In this document: positions 20,430-32,930 of the stretch, in pieces
How the letters are laid out: the number at the start of each line of letters is the position of its first letter
Position numbering within the stretch: the first letter of the stretch is position 1
Origin: Fonsecaea monophora
Lineage: Eukaryota > Ascomycota > Eurotiomycetes > Chaetothyriales > Herpotrichiellaceae
Assembly (NCBI RefSeq): GCF_001642475.1
Contig: NW_019173938.1
Span: forward strand, 1 to 64,000
Direction of reading: 5' to 3'
DNA: 64,000 nucleotides
Program-made: the position numbers and the translations under genes
Notes under the pieces: generated by a model
Databases searched by the model: none
Seen by the model: only the letters and a program-made list of their open reading frames with translations
Told to the model about the DNA's origin: nothing

Positions 20430-22110
20430 TGTCGCATTTGACGTGTGCCCCGCAGTCGTCCTTGGCTGGATAGAAATTCCTAGGAGAATGGGGGTTGTTG
20501 TTGGTTCTAGGTCGACTGCATGTGAAGTGGCAAGGTGGAACGAGGCTTTCAACGGCTCGTACTGGTTTAGGACGGTGTTGAACTGTTCGGAGCAAAGATG
20601 AGGCAGAATGTGTTTCAACTTTGGAGGAGTTTTGACAGGCTGGGGAAAGGTCGTTGATTGTTCGGACAGGCGCAGCGGCACACGAGGTTTAGGCAGGGAG
20701 AAAAGATCTGGTGCGTTTCCTCTAGCGTGTCTAGCAGGGATTCCTCCTAGTGTTCCGGCTCAAGCCCGCAATGGCCCCCACGGATTCAAGATTGCAAAGG
20801 GAGTCAAATTTTGCCCATCAAATGCCAGTCACGGAAGGCCAGAGATTGGGAATATTGATCATTCACTTTGGGACTTGCTCCCACTCCTCTCACTGAGAAC
20901 AGGTAGGCATGTGATGGTCTGATTTGAAGGACATGCGGACTTCCGAGGTACCTGTACTGGGTAGGTTGGTGCGTCTGGTCCGTATGCGAGGTACTCTTGG
21001 TATGTATGTAAATGTAAAGAACTTGAGTTCCAAGCGTTAATTAGCTAACTACCCGTACCGTAGTCGACGCAACCCGCAACGTGGGCATAGGCATGGGTAC
21101 TCGGTAGGGGTAGGGGCACGGGCACGGGCGCAGGCGCAGGCATGGGGGATGACATGGGCACAGGGGGGCGCAGACGCATGGCAGCCACTATTATTCAGTC
21201 ATTTGGCCCTTGAACCATCAAACCATTCCCAAAGCATCCACAACCAAAAGATTCGAGAACAAAGGAGCCCCCCAACCGCTACCGTTTGACCGGCCGTCCG
21301 TCCTCAACAAGGTCAACGACGTCCAGTCATTTCGCGTGTCGACCCTTTGTGCTTTGTGCAGCTAGACCTAGCGGCATGTTGATGGCAGAGGGGGAACTTC
21401 CAACCATTAATCATTGCCCTGCAGGAAAGCCATGTATACTCGAAACCATCAGCCCTTCCACTCCACTACGAGTACTCGTCCTCACAGCTGGGTGGATCAG
21501 AGTAATACCTCATCTCTCCTGTACCCTTCTTCAGCTCGCTCATCCCGGTCTGCACGTCAAGCCTCCCGCCCTCCCCGACGCAGGTCTCAGGTCTTTGAAA
21601 CGACAGGGTTTAACAAAGACTGCATGACAGATCCTACACCAATTGTCGAACAATCACATCCATTTCCAGCTTTTGTACTACTTCCAGAAAGGTAAATCTC
21701 AGAGAAGACCCTTTGTCCTTGTAAGCCTCTACGGAGGTCTTCTTCATACGCATCCTTCGAGGAGCCTCGAAGCATCTCCCAGGCTGTTCACCGTCGATAA
21801 CGGCTATGGGATAAAATAACTGTAACAGTGAACCGGCCCGCAACGTTCGAGTTCTCAATAACTCCGCCTCTGGTCATTTGTTGACCTCAAAAAGCACAAT
21901 GCTAAAGTTGCTGCACAGGTTGACCAAAGAGAAAGAATCGCAACAGCCTCCATGCCTGCAGAGATGGCATGCAAGCGACCCAACGGGAATCGAATTTCAG
22001 GTGCTGAAAACACGGTGCATGTCAAGCCGACAGTCGCATCAACGATTGCGGTCAAAGACCAGATATATCAACGTCTCCAGGACCTCGTAGAGACCAACTG
22101 AATGGGTATC
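20430..22110. other. Intergenic upstream of BEM1
   Basis: About 1.7 kb without a supported gene. At 21090-21170 the plus strand is a run of G tracts (GGGGTAGGGGCACGGGCACG and following), and an inverse TACCGAGTA word lies at 21098-21106. Confidence 0.5.
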
Positions 22111-23799
22111 TCATATTTGACCCTTGATGTCGACCTGGCCAAAAGCTCTAATCTTTGCCATCTGAAAGATATTCCCCGCCTTCGCAGTTAAAAAGCGGAC
22201 ATCACCATCGCGTTCTTCAAGTAGATTCGAGGAATCGTCTGGGACATGGTCGAGGATGAATTGGCAGGCCTCTTCGTCCGACTCAAATCCGAGTTCCTCA
22301 GTGACGAAGCGCAATCGCACGTCCGGTTTGTACCTGCAAGCAGTTCAGCGACCAGAGTCATGTTGCTAGAGAAATTGGGGGACTTACGCTTTGCACAAAC
22401 ACGCCAATGCCGCTAGCCTCTCACGTTCTACGAACATATCCATCAAATATGCCCCCATGTCGGGCACGGTGAGATACAATTTGAAGAATTTGTGGTAATT
22501 TCCAAGAGCGAGAGCCGAGCGAACCTCCAGCGCATGCTTGATTGCTGGCTCCTTCTTGTCTGCTGGGGTTAGATCAGAGAGCACGTCATTCATGTCAGTT
22601 TGGTTGCACGTGTGGATAAAATAGAGGATACGATATGCCTTGAACTCCACAGGGTGACCACCGAGGTTCTGTTTGTACAGCGCTCGTAGCTGTGTTTGGC
22701 ACTGGTTATACTCACCCAGGTCACCCTTCTCCAAAGCAATGCGAGCATGATACTCATAGACGCTGGTGGTGAACTCGTTTTTGATATGTTGGACGGTCAA
22801 GTCTTGCCGCAGTGATTTGAATTGATCACAAATGTAGACGTAGTTGCCCTCAGTGCGCCATTTCTTCTTGAGTAGTTCCAAAGTTTTGCGGAGGACTTCC
22901 AGAGGTCGGACATCATCAGGATTGGGGGCTGATGTCAATCTGAAGTAGTTCTTCTCGAGTTTTTGCGACCGGCCGACAATTGGTCCAGTCATCCTCGGCT
23001 CTGGTGAAGCAACCCGTGATGACTCTTGTGTGCGTGGTGAACCCGATCCCGCGCGTGTCTCCTCGAATCGCCGCCTGCGAGAATCCAGGCTTGCCTGGGT
23101 TTTACTTACGGATTTATTCATGTCGAGTTTAGGGCGCTTTTCAGATGGGTTGAAGGAAACACGGTCAGCCAGAGATCCGGGAGTTCGTCCATTCGTCCTC
23201 CAAGGTGGTTGTGATGTAGAAATTTCACCATCCGCTGAAAGTTCCGTGGACTTGCGCTTACGTGGAACATCCGGTTGAGGGTGGTAAGGAGTGGTGGAAG
23301 CGGTTTGAACAGGTACAGGAGGAACATAAGACGGAGGGGATATGGGGGCAAGAAGAGCACGACTGCGTTCATCCCGAATCATTTGTTGCGGTAGTGGCAG
23401 CTCTTTCCAGTTGATAGTATCCAACTTGCCACTCTGAGTTGCATCAGTGATGATTTCCTTTAGTTTTGTTTCAATCTGCTCTTTCGAGACATCCCGTATT
23501 TCTGCGGCTTTGGCAAAGGAGCGGTTGACATAGTCACGGACATCTGGAGACCAGACTATCTTTTGTCGTGCTGGCTGTTGCGGTTGGGGCGGTGCAGTGT
23601 TTGACACAGTGTTTGTTGGAGGTGAGGGCATATATTGTTGAGGTGGCAATGGAGTGGGAGTATAGGTGGGTGGCGGAGGAAGATGCGACTGGGAGCCAAA
23701 GGCATTTCGCGCGGGAACTGGTATGTAAGCATGATTCTGGTGGTTCAGCGACGGGTATGAAGTCTGCCACGGAGGGTGGCCAGCAGGAGATGAATACAT
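22111..23799 (-). CDS. SAC3/GANP-domain protein, THP3/LENG8-like
   Basis: Two exons, 23799-22388 and 22333-22111, joined across a 54-nt intron (GTAAGT...TTGCAG), give 544 residues. The first 110 residues are Pro/Gln-rich. A basic, disordered middle carries PRKRKSTE and SEKRPKLD, which look like nuclear localisation signals. The SAC3/GANP fold runs from about 295 to 535. It begins at LEKNYFRLTSAPNPDDVRP and continues with LRQDLTVQHIK, VYEYHARIALE, ALYKQNLGGHPVEFKAYR and ALEVRSALALGNYHKFF. This segment order is that of yeast Thp3 and human LENG8, which act in transcription elongation and mRNA handling with the PCI protein Csn12. The spliced C-terminus (VRLRFVTEELGF) continues the winged-helix part. 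A divergent promoter is shared with VPS36. Confidence 0.87.
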
Positions 23800-24189
23800 G
23801 GCAGCGAGTCCAGGAGTACAAGGCTATACGAGGCAAGGTTTAGCAGAAAGTGAAGAGAAGTATCTCAGAGAGCGAGGCGGTACAAGAGCAGGACGAGAAT
23901 CGCTGAGGCCGGCGCTTTGGTAAAGGAACAGGAGACCGTGAGAGGAAAGGGAGAGAAAGCCCTGAAGTTGTCGTTCAACGTGGTGGTCGCAGGAGGACCA
24001 TCTCTTGGCACAGTGACTAACTCGATATGGGTTAGCGAAAACCTCCCCTTCAATATCTATCTTTGTCATCCTTCTTGATCTCTTCATGACACAATGGGAA
24101 GATGTTGCAGACGCCAGACTTATAGCGACAGACATCTTCAAAGACGTCTTTACTTTCGAAAATGAACTCCAGTTTGCATAGACTGCCGG
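23800..24189. promoter_or_regulatory. Divergent promoter between SAC3-like gene and VPS36
   Basis: 390 bases separate the two start codons on opposite strands, so both promoters and 5' leaders must fit here. I see no clear TATA box. Confidence 0.55.
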
Positions 24190-26123
24190 ATGTTCCTCAA
24201 AAAGCCAGATCTGACCGCTGGCTCGCGCCCGACCCTGTCCCCCGATGAGGTCCTTCTATTTGTACAGGACGGGGTTGGGCTGTATGAAGGGTGAGACTGG
24301 CTCTGGCACTTCCAAAATACTAAAATCTACAGGCTGACCTTAACTAGAAAATACAAGATCAAGTCTTGCCAGAAAGGTCATGCATATCTGACCTCTCACC
24401 GCGCTTGTTATGTCGACGATGCAGATCCACGGGCCAATTCATGGGCTGTTGATCTCAAAGATGTGGAGAAACACGAATTCCAGGTAACAAAATCCGTTAT
24501 CCCATACGTAAGAAGTGCTAAGGGGTTGTTTCAAACAAGGCTAAATTCCTCAAATCCTCCCCAAAGGTCACATTGTTTCCAAAGCCACCGAAACGAAGGT
24601 TTGGCACCATAGGCAAAGGCGGGTCGTCACAGTCCCCGAGCTTCCAGAGGGTTGCGTCCTCTTCAACTCCATCAACACGCGCTTCCAGTCCGTTTCGTCC
24701 CTCTGCAATATCGTCTAACCCTACACCACTCGTCATCGGCACCTGGGTATGCCCGATCTGCTCTTTCTCCAACCCAGTGCCGTCTAACTTTGATCCTACA
24801 ATCGCGACGGAATCTTTTCCACTACCGCCTTGCCTGGCTTGCGGGATCAAGCCGCCCTTTTCTCTTGTACTCAAGGCAGCTGTTACAGCGAATGCAAAGC
24901 GCCTTCCAGCACCCAGACCCGAGTCAATCAATCTCACACCTGATTCCCACACCCAGTCCTATGGGGATGAGGTCTCATCAGAGAATATCACCTGTCCCCG
25001 GTGTACATTTCACAATCATCCTTGGATGCGCATCTGCGAATTATGCTCTGCACCCCTCCCAGTACCAGACTCCATCCAGAGAAAAGCACTTGAAGATTCG
25101 GTGAGTCGGTCTGAATCACCAGGACCTGAAATCTCGGGACTTTCGTTGGAGGAAGAGCATGACACCCCAAGTGTGAAGTTTTCTTTTCGAAATGGAGGTG
25201 ATCGTGTATTCTATGAGCGACTTAAAAACGCAATGATACAGAGAAAGTGGCTGCTACAAGATGCGCCACCCATTCCACGGCCTGATCTTGACCGTTCCCC
25301 GACACCACTTGGAAATCCCGCCCTTTTGCCGTCATCTGAATCACGAGCTGTGGCTGTTGGCATTGCCGGCCTTGAGCAGCGCGGACTCCAGACCCGCAAG
25401 ATCAACGAAGCGGTGCTGGGCAATGCTTTTGAAGATCTGGAGGCTCTGATGGCATCAGCGAAAGATGTGGTTGCGCTGGCAGAGCGGTTTGCTGTTGAGT
25501 CAGGGTCACAAACAGGTGTCCCCGGAGTCTCGTCCGACCCTCTCGTCTCCCAGTCAGCGGCGGCACTCGGCATGTTGGCAACAAGAGATATGATCGGGGA
25601 CAATTCTTCTGCACTCTACATCTCCGAACTGGCAAGAAACTTGGCCGAATATGCTACGGACGACCAACGGGGAATATTGAGACGTCAAGGCGGCACAATG
25701 AGTCTGGTTGACTTATGGGCAACGTTCAACAGAAGTCAGAATGGGGTGGAACTAGTCAGCCCCTCTGATTTCCACAAAGCGGCCGAAGCATGGGAAAAGC
25801 TGGGCCTGCCTATCAAGCTACGACGCTTCAAGAGTGGACTCTTGGTGGTGCAACAGCGGAATGCAAGTGACGAGAAAACGGTTGGCCAGATCAAAGGGTG
25901 GCTCACGTCACTAAAAATCTCAACGGCTGCTACATCAGAGGCATGGGATAGGTCGGCGTATGGCATTGGAGTAACGGCACAACAGGCAGCTGTACAGTTT
26001 GGCTGGAGCCTGGGTGTTGCAGCCGAAGAACTCGAGATGGCAGAGGAGAGAGGTGCTCTCTGTCGGGAAGAAGGTGTAGAGGGCCTGAAGTTCTGGCTCA
26101 ACTACCTGATTGAAGACGATTAG
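24190..26123 (+). CDS. VPS36: ESCRT-II subunit VPS36
   Basis: VPS36 binds ubiquitin and phosphoinositides on endosomes and, with VPS22 and VPS25, forms ESCRT-II for multivesicular-body sorting. Three exons (24190-24290, 24348-24483, 24540-26123; introns 57 and 56 nt) give 606 residues. The GLUE domain begins MFLKKPDLTAG and continues QDGVGLYEGKYKIKS and HRACYVDD. As in fungal VPS36 it is interrupted by zinc-finger inserts. The first has C150/C153 and C177/C180, unusually far apart. The second is a clear NZF finger with C231/C234 and C245/C248 (CPRCTFHN...CELC). GLUE resumes near VKFSFRNGGDRVFYERLK (about 290-310). The EAP30 domain fills about 380-600, including RRQGGTMSLVDLW and ITQQAAVQFG-like helices. 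The start comes from splice-derived family alignment. Confidence 0.93.
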
Positions 26124-26413
26124 ATAGACTTGTATCAAGACGCCATCTGGCCCTCCTTGTGTTCTTTGTACCGAGTACTACCAACCATTCGCGGTGCCCA
26201 CCCACGAGGCTCTGAGGCCCCACGTGTCGTTGTGGCGTCGAAACTCGGCGCACTTGCCTCTTGTGATTATTTGTCCTCATTCTCCCTGAATTGAGGGATT
26301 GAGAGATGCGAGGACGTCGACACGAAAGAATCACGATTGCACTTTATGCTGATTTATGATGGTATCGGTACTGTCTCACCCAAGTCGCTCTTTTCCTTAG
26401 TTTCACGCCCAAC

Positions 26414-29400
26414 ATGGCCAGGATCGGCCGCGGAGGCTTTCTGGCTGTCGCCATCGTCTTCCATCTGGTCTATCTCTACTCCATCTTCGACATTTACTTT
26501 GTTAGCCCGATCGTTCATGGCATGAGATCAATTCCTCTGCAGCAAGATCATGCTCCGTCAAGACGGCTCATATTGTTTGTTGGGGACGGTTTGCGCGCTG
26601 ACAAGGCCTTTCAATCCTTTCCAGACCCTTCTCCTCCCGAGCCAGACAATTTCGACCCTACACCGCGACCTCTTGCCCCTTTTCTGCGATCTCGAGTACT
26701 TGAGCACGGTACCTTCGGCGTCTCCCATACAAGGGTCCCTACAGAGTCGCGGCCTGGTCACGTCGCACTCATAGCCGGTCTCTACGAAGACGTTTCTGCG
26801 GTGACGACTGGGTGGAAGCTGAACCCTGTTGATTTCGACAGCGTTTTCAACCGAAGTCGGCACACATGGAGTTGGGGCAGTCCGGATATTCTTCCGATGT
26901 TCAAAGAAGGGGCAGTACCAGGACGGGTTGATGCCGATCACTATGCTGCAGAATTCGAGGACTACTCGCAAGATGCCACAGCACTGGATACTTGGGTGTT
27001 CGACAAGGTTAAAGATCTTTTCAAATCTGCCAGCACAAATGCCACTCTTGATGCGATGCTTCGAGAGGACAAACTTGTTTTGTTCTTGCATCTGCTTGGC
27101 CTGGATACGACCGGCCACTCCTACAGGCCATACTCCAAAGAATACCTTCACAACATCAAGATTGTCGACCAGGGTGTTGAGGCCATTACAAATTTGATTG
27201 AGGAATTCTACGCCGATGGGGAAACCTCGTACGTCTTCACGGCGGACCACGGGATGAGCGACTGGGGGAGTCATGGAGACGGCCATCCCGACAATACAAG
27301 AACCCCTTTGATCGTATGGGGTGCCGGCGTGGCCCGTCCCCAGCTTTTCCCAGATCAGAACGCTCCCGGCCATGACAGCCTCTCCTCCGACTGGGGTCTT
27401 GACCATGTGCAACGCCATGATGTTGACCAAGCCGATGTTGCTGCGCTCATGGCGTACCTGGCGGGATTGGAGTTTCCAGTCAACTCTGTCGGCAAGCTGC
27501 CGTTGTCCTATCTTGCTGCATCGACGCAGGAGAAAGCTAGTGCGTCGCTTGTGAACACCAAGCAAGTCCTTGAGATGTACAGAGTCAAGGAGGAACAGAA
27601 GAAGGCCACCTCACTTAATTTTCAACCGTTTCCCCCTTTTTCGCAAGCTAACGCCTCTGTGGCTGATCGAATTGCCGCCATCGAATCGGCAATCGACAAT
27701 AACCAGCATGAGGTAGCCATCCAGTTATCTTCGGAACTCTTCGACCACGCCCTCCAGGGCCTTCGGTACTTGCAAACCTATGATTGGCTTTTTCTTCGAG
27801 CACTTATTACCATTGGATATCTCGGCTGGATTACCTATGCAATCACGACCGTCATTGACCTTCATGTCCTTCATGGTGCGGTACAAGATGAGAGGACGCT
27901 TGGCACGACCATGGTATTCTCGTCTCTCCTGGTTGTGTTGTATTCATTCTTCGTCATTGAAAAGTCGCCTGTAACATATTACGCCTATGCCTTCTTCCCA
28001 GTCTTCTTCTGGGAGGAAGTGTTTGCCAGGAGAAAGGCTCTCTTTTCCGGTGTCGGTGTCCTTTTCGGCCATGTTCGCAGCTTTTCTCGATCTATCTCTC
28101 TTCTCATCCAGGTGTTGCTGTATTTGTTCGTTATTGAAGCTCTGGTCTGTGACAGGAATCAACTCTATCATGAATCTGATCGCTGACCCTTACAGGTGCA
28201 ATCATACTTTCATCGCATTATCTTCACCGTGTGTTACCTTGTTGCAGCGGTCTTTCCGGCCGCATATGGTGTGGATTTCATCAAGACAAACAAATTAATC
28301 GTGCTGGCATGGGCAACGGGCTGCCTGGTTCTGAGCACCTTTACACTTCTCCGAGTGGTCAAGGTTGAAAGTTCCAACATGATTACTGCAGGAGGCTCAC
28401 TTATGTTTGGGGCCGGCGTTCTCTATCTTGCTTTTGAGCACGATATCACCAAGCTGTCGAAATCGCGAGTTCAGGAAGCAGAACCCAATTTACTATCTCG
28501 AGTTCTCATGGGTCTTCAGATCGGTATTATTGGGCTGACAATCATCGTCACGCGCTCAAGTGTCGCCTCACTTCAGGCAAAGAAAGGGCTGCCTCTCGGA
28601 AACCAAGTCATCGGTTGGCTCGTTCTGATTGCCTCTGTTATCCTCCCCTTCGTGCACCGGATAGCACCCAACAAACACTACCTTCATCGTCTCGTCATTA
28701 TTTTCCTGACATTCGCACCGTCGTTTGTCCTTCTTACCATATCGTATGAGGGTCTCTTCTACTTTGCCTTCTGCGCCACGCTACTTACATGGGTACGTCT
28801 CGAGCACGCCATTCAGCTCCATGGGCCACCACAACCACGAGACGCTTCCTCGGACTCCATGCCCTCCGCAAATGGCATCACCATAACCTCCAAATCCCAG
28901 ACATCCGAGAACCTCCATCCCGACCAGACCTTTCGCACGCTTGCACTCACGGACCTCCGTCGTGCCCTTTTCTTCCTCTTCTTTCTCCAATCCGCCTTCT
29001 TCTCTACCGGTAACATCGCCTCGGTTTCCAGCTTCAGTCTAGATGCCGTCTACCGCCTCATCCCGATCTTTGACCCCTTTTCGCAGGGTGCTCTCCTACT
29101 CTTCAAGTTGATGGTCCCCTTTGCCATCATCTCGGCGGCACTGGGGATTCTCAATCGCAGACTCGGGCTACAGAGTTCGGCGCTGTTTATGACGGTGATG
29201 AGCATTAGCGATGTCATGACCCTGAACTTTTTCTGGATGGTCAAGGACGAGGGGAGCTGGCTAGACATCGGCACCACGATTAGTCACTTTGTGATTGGCA
29301 GTCTGCTTTGTGTGTTTGTGGCGGGCTTGGAGGGAGTGAGCCAAGCCTTGATTCAAGGAGTTGAGGTCGATAGCTACGAGGACAGAACCAAGCAGATGAG

Positions 29401-29518
29401 CGGAGTCCAGGTGGTGCAAGGGAGCACCGTGGCAAGAGGTGCAAATGGGACGGTGAATGGAGTCGTCAAAGTGACAGAAGGGCGAGAAGGTGTGGACGAG
29501 AGGCTGGTGATTGATTAG
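26414..29518 (+). CDS. MCD4: GPI ethanolamine phosphate transferase 1
   Basis: This ER membrane enzyme adds ethanolamine phosphate to the first mannose of GPI-anchor precursors. Two exons (26414-28144, 28196-29518) with a 51-nt intron (GTCTGT...TTACAG) give 1017 residues, normal for MCD4. An N-terminal transmembrane anchor (about 8-30) precedes a lumenal alkaline-phosphatase-like domain. Its markers are LFVGDGLRADKAF (D58 likely binds metal), PTESRPGHVALIAG, LDTTGHSYRPYS and FTADHGMSDWGSHGDGHPDN. From about residue 460 on there are many hydrophobic helices. The splice joins VIEALV to QSYFHR, inside a membrane segment, as expected for the family. The last 50 residues are a polar tail. A TACCGAGTA word lies 240 bases upstream (26169-26177). 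Confidence 0.94.
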
Positions 29519-30279
29519 CCACGCACACAACTGAGGACACAATTTCGTCATTGCGATGGTCTGGGTGATATCACTCTATGTCGAATGTGCGTGTTTTCCG
29601 GAGATTGGATTGACTGACAATCATGAACCTGTGGGTATGTATATATGATCGATAGGACAAACACGGTGGTCCTAGGACATGTTTCTCAAGCCTATTCGGC
29701 TTCATCACTCTGTCTGTGCCGAAGGAGTGCTAGACTGTTTCCGGATCCCATGATTAACTCGTTTTCTTTGTGTTCTGGTCTAGTTTTTGTGGGCATTTTA
29801 CGTTCAAGAAGAGACGTTTCGAGCATGGAATCGTCCAATAGATTTTTTTTTATATTTTCAGGTGTGATCTATGGACGGGATTATCTGATATGTGATATCC
29901 CATGCGTTTCTACAGAGGGTTGAGGGACGGGGGACGCCGGTGTCAACACTAGTCCTCCCCGTTTTTGGGGTTTGTCGTTTTGTCGCCTGATAAGATGGGA
30001 TGGGATGGGATGCGACTTGATGAGATACACCCTAGTGGTTATCTCTATTCAGAGGGATGGTTTATGGTGTCCCCAACTTCTCCGATGCTATTTGTTCGAT
30101 ATTGGTGGCGTATTCTCTCTTCCAATCAACTCGAATGTGTGATGACTCTGCCCCTGACTGTCCTGTCCTGTGTATGGACAGTGACAACAATGTTTCATGC
30201 GTGACCGAAACCCATCCCATGCTGGGTGGAAAGCCTCCCCATAGACCAAAAATCATAGCATGTCTTTAGCTTTTCATTT
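29519..30279. other. Convergent 3' spacer
   Basis: About 760 bases between the stop codons of MCD4 and the hydrophilic protein gene. No gene is supported. A short GATGG repeat lies at about 29994-30012. Confidence 0.5.
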
Positions 30280-31040
30280 TTACTCGCGAGGATTCCCAGC
30301 GCCCCTGTCAGGCACTCCGGTCGTGCCCTTGGCCTTGGAGTATCCCGCGTGTTCTCCGGCCTTGCCACCCTCCGCGGCGACAAACTCTGCGGACACGGGT
30401 TCCTTTGCCTCGGCGCCTGTCATGCTCACGTTGTGTCCTGATACGGGTCCGCGAGGGTGATCGCCTTCCTGCTGGAGGCGGCGGAACTCGCTGTTCACGT
30501 CGCTGGGGTCGCGGAGGCCCGAGCCGCCCGTTGCCCCGGCGCCCTCGGGGCCCGAAGTCGCTTTACTGGCCGTATGGTGTCCTTCGTGCCGGAGCTCTGT
30601 CGACGTCTGGCCCTGGCCCGGGTGGCCGAGACCTTGGTGCACATCTGCGGAGGTCGCGCCGGACAAGGTGCTCAGGGGGTCGGTGCGCACGCCTTCCTTG
30701 CCGTGGGAGCGGTCGACGTTGTCGTTGAAGGCTTGTCCGGGCACTTCGCCCGTTGGGTTGGGTTGGAATGTCGCGTTTGCGGGAGCCGTGCCTGGTGGTA
30801 GGGTTTTGGCTGAGAATTCGGGGGCGTGGTCCGCCGGCGAGACCTTTTGACCTACTTGGTGCTGGAAACCGGGGAGAATAATATGTCAGTGGTCTGGAAA
30901 GGGTTGTCGTGGAGTGGTTCAGGTCCCAGGTATGTCAAAGAGATACTTACACCATGCTTCTCCATGGGTTCATCGCGGGGCTTGTGAGGCATGAATTCGC
31001 CCTGGGCGTTGGTCATAGAGTCTGCGTTTCTTGCTGCCAT
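30280..31040 (-). CDS. Hydrophilic, disordered small protein
   Basis: Two exons (31040-30951 and 30861-30280; 89-nt intron GTAAGT...TTCCAG) give 223 residues. I do not recognise a named family. The protein is rich in Gly, Ala, Pro, Ser, Thr, Glu and His. It has no cysteine, no transmembrane segment, no signal peptide and almost no hydrophobic clusters, so it should be disordered, in the manner of hydrophilins or LEA-like stress proteins. Short segments look conserved in style: FMPHKPRDEPMEKHG at the end of exon 1, QVGQKVSPADHAPEF, FNDNVDRSHGKEGVR and DPSDVNSEFRRLQQEG. The splice is supported because HxVGQKV follows the intron in frame and the intron interrupts the reading. A role in desiccation or conidial stress is a guess from composition only. 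Confidence 0.75.
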
Positions 31041-32930
31041 TGTGTGTGTGGTTTTTGAACAGATTCAACAGAAAGAGAAACTTCTTCAAATTCGAGGTGT
31101 CAATTCGTTTTGCCGGAGAGTGATAAGGACAATCAAGGTCACAGAGAGGAATCGAGGCGGATTGAAAAAGGTCGTGTGCCTTCCCATGTGCCTGAATCTT
31201 TGACGTCATGCGGCGACATTGTGATCTCATAATTTTTTCCCTCTTGGTGTTTTCATGTGGCAATTGCCAAAGAGGCCTGGGAGGGGCATGGAAATTGCTC
31301 GGAGGTTCCTGGAGGTTCAGTGGGAGCATGGTCGTGGTATGGTGGAATAATCATCTTGACTCGGTGCTCTTCTTAGAAAAATGTACCGAGTAGATGCCGT
31401 GGATCTCCCCCAAAACACATGCCTACCTTGACGAATACAGTCATTGAGCCACCCTTTGTTAACCAGGGCTTCAGTCCTTACTTCGCATAGGTCCCCGAGA
31501 ATTCAGGTGCCGAAGCGCAGCACCATACGTGGTAGTCGTTGTTGGAGGTATGAGTGACATCCATGATGGACGATTGTTCCGCTCGTCCCTGAGGTCACCA
31601 CCAAGCCTTGGCCAAGCTTTTCAAATGACACGTCACGCAGCCGAAGTCGCCAGCCACGCACTCGTATACGCGAATCTCATGTTCTGATAGAGCGATATAC
31701 AGGGGCCTCAAAGCCTCGTCACACTTGACTCTTACCTTCTTGTTGACGAAGGAGCGCACAGGACCACCATTCGCCACGAGCTCTCTTTCCAGAAGCCGTA
31801 CCAAGCATCTTCGCTTAGACGAGGCCATCAAGCCAGGATAATGGAGCGGCCGAATTCACCGTGCCCGATATTGCCTCGTTCGACAGGGATCAGCAGGATG
31901 CGTGCTATCAGGCGCGCATCGGTGCTGACGCTCAAGTTCTGTTAGATTGGGACAGCGCCCCGTGGAGTATGGGTTGGGAAGAAATTTGCGTGAAGGATGC
32001 GGAGTTGTTGGATGTGGAGGGGTAATTTGGTCACAGTCCAGCTGAAATGAAACAGTTGGACAATGATGCCACCAAACTTTACACTGGGACCGTTTTCCTG
32101 GAGAGCGCCATATGCAAACTGTGCCTTATACCAGCCAAAAAATAATGCATTCTTTTGGCAATCAGATGCCTCCACAAATCCACCTCTCCATCATCAAACT
32201 TCCTAATCAGGAGCGTGATCCGTGTCTTCACCGAATTGGGATAAGATGATCCACAATTGCGTGTGTGATTGGCTCCAGGTGAACGAGGCTTTGCGGTACT
32301 CCGTACTCGAACCCCTAATTTAGGGACAGCTCACGATGGCTCCTTCGTCGGATCGGTCGTATCACAGAAGCCATGGGACCTCCTTGAGAGACTAAGAGGG
32401 TGGGAATGGGACAACGCCATCGTACGCTTTTATAGAGTTGTGATGAATGTCCTCTTCGAGAAGCTGGCACAGAAGAGTGCCTCTGTACCAAAACGAGGGG
32501 TCTTCGGAGGAAGATGCGCCATGGAAGGCTTGTTTATTGCGCACGCACCGACGTGCGCCAATTACCCACTTTTGTCGTCCTTGGCCGTTGAAATGCGAAG
32601 ATCTGTGGTAAGTCATCCGCAGCCTGGTTACCCGATCAGGCGTATAGGCGTCGATCCAGATCCACCCGTTAAGCTCAACTATGAGAGGCACAGAAATGCA
32701 ATTTCGGTTCATCGGGAATTGTGTCACCTCTCCCCCTTGCGAATGCTAGTCAATGTCAGCGCCGTTACAGCGCTTGTGGATTGTCCGGAAGCAAAGTTGT
32801 AGATGTCTGTCTACTGTATAAGACTCTGTACGGCTGCACAGAAATGGGATTCCTGAGAGTTTGTGGTAGCGCCTATTCATCACTTCGCCAGGGACTATTG
32901 CCCGCGAGCTGAGAGACTTGGTGTCTCGCC
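31041..32930. other. Intergenic upstream of the lipoxygenase gene
   Basis: About 1.9 kb. A TACCGAGTA word lies at 31384-31392. Open frames at 31595-31831 (minus, 78 codons) and 32269-32802 (plus, 177 codons) have no recognisable domain or splice context; I do not call them genes. The DNA may include a decayed gene, but I cannot show one. Confidence 0.45.

Noticed and set aside
26558..27565. 335-codon frame antisense to MCD4
   Set aside because: Shadow frame; the sense strand has the conserved enzyme motifs.
31595..31831. 78-codon minus-strand frame with CVTCH-like pattern
   Set aside because: Short, no continuation by splicing that gives a known fold; left as uncertain non-coding DNA.
32269..32802. 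177-codon plus-strand frame upstream of the lipoxygenase
   Set aside because: No family resemblance, mixed composition, and an equally long-looking antisense frame overlaps it.
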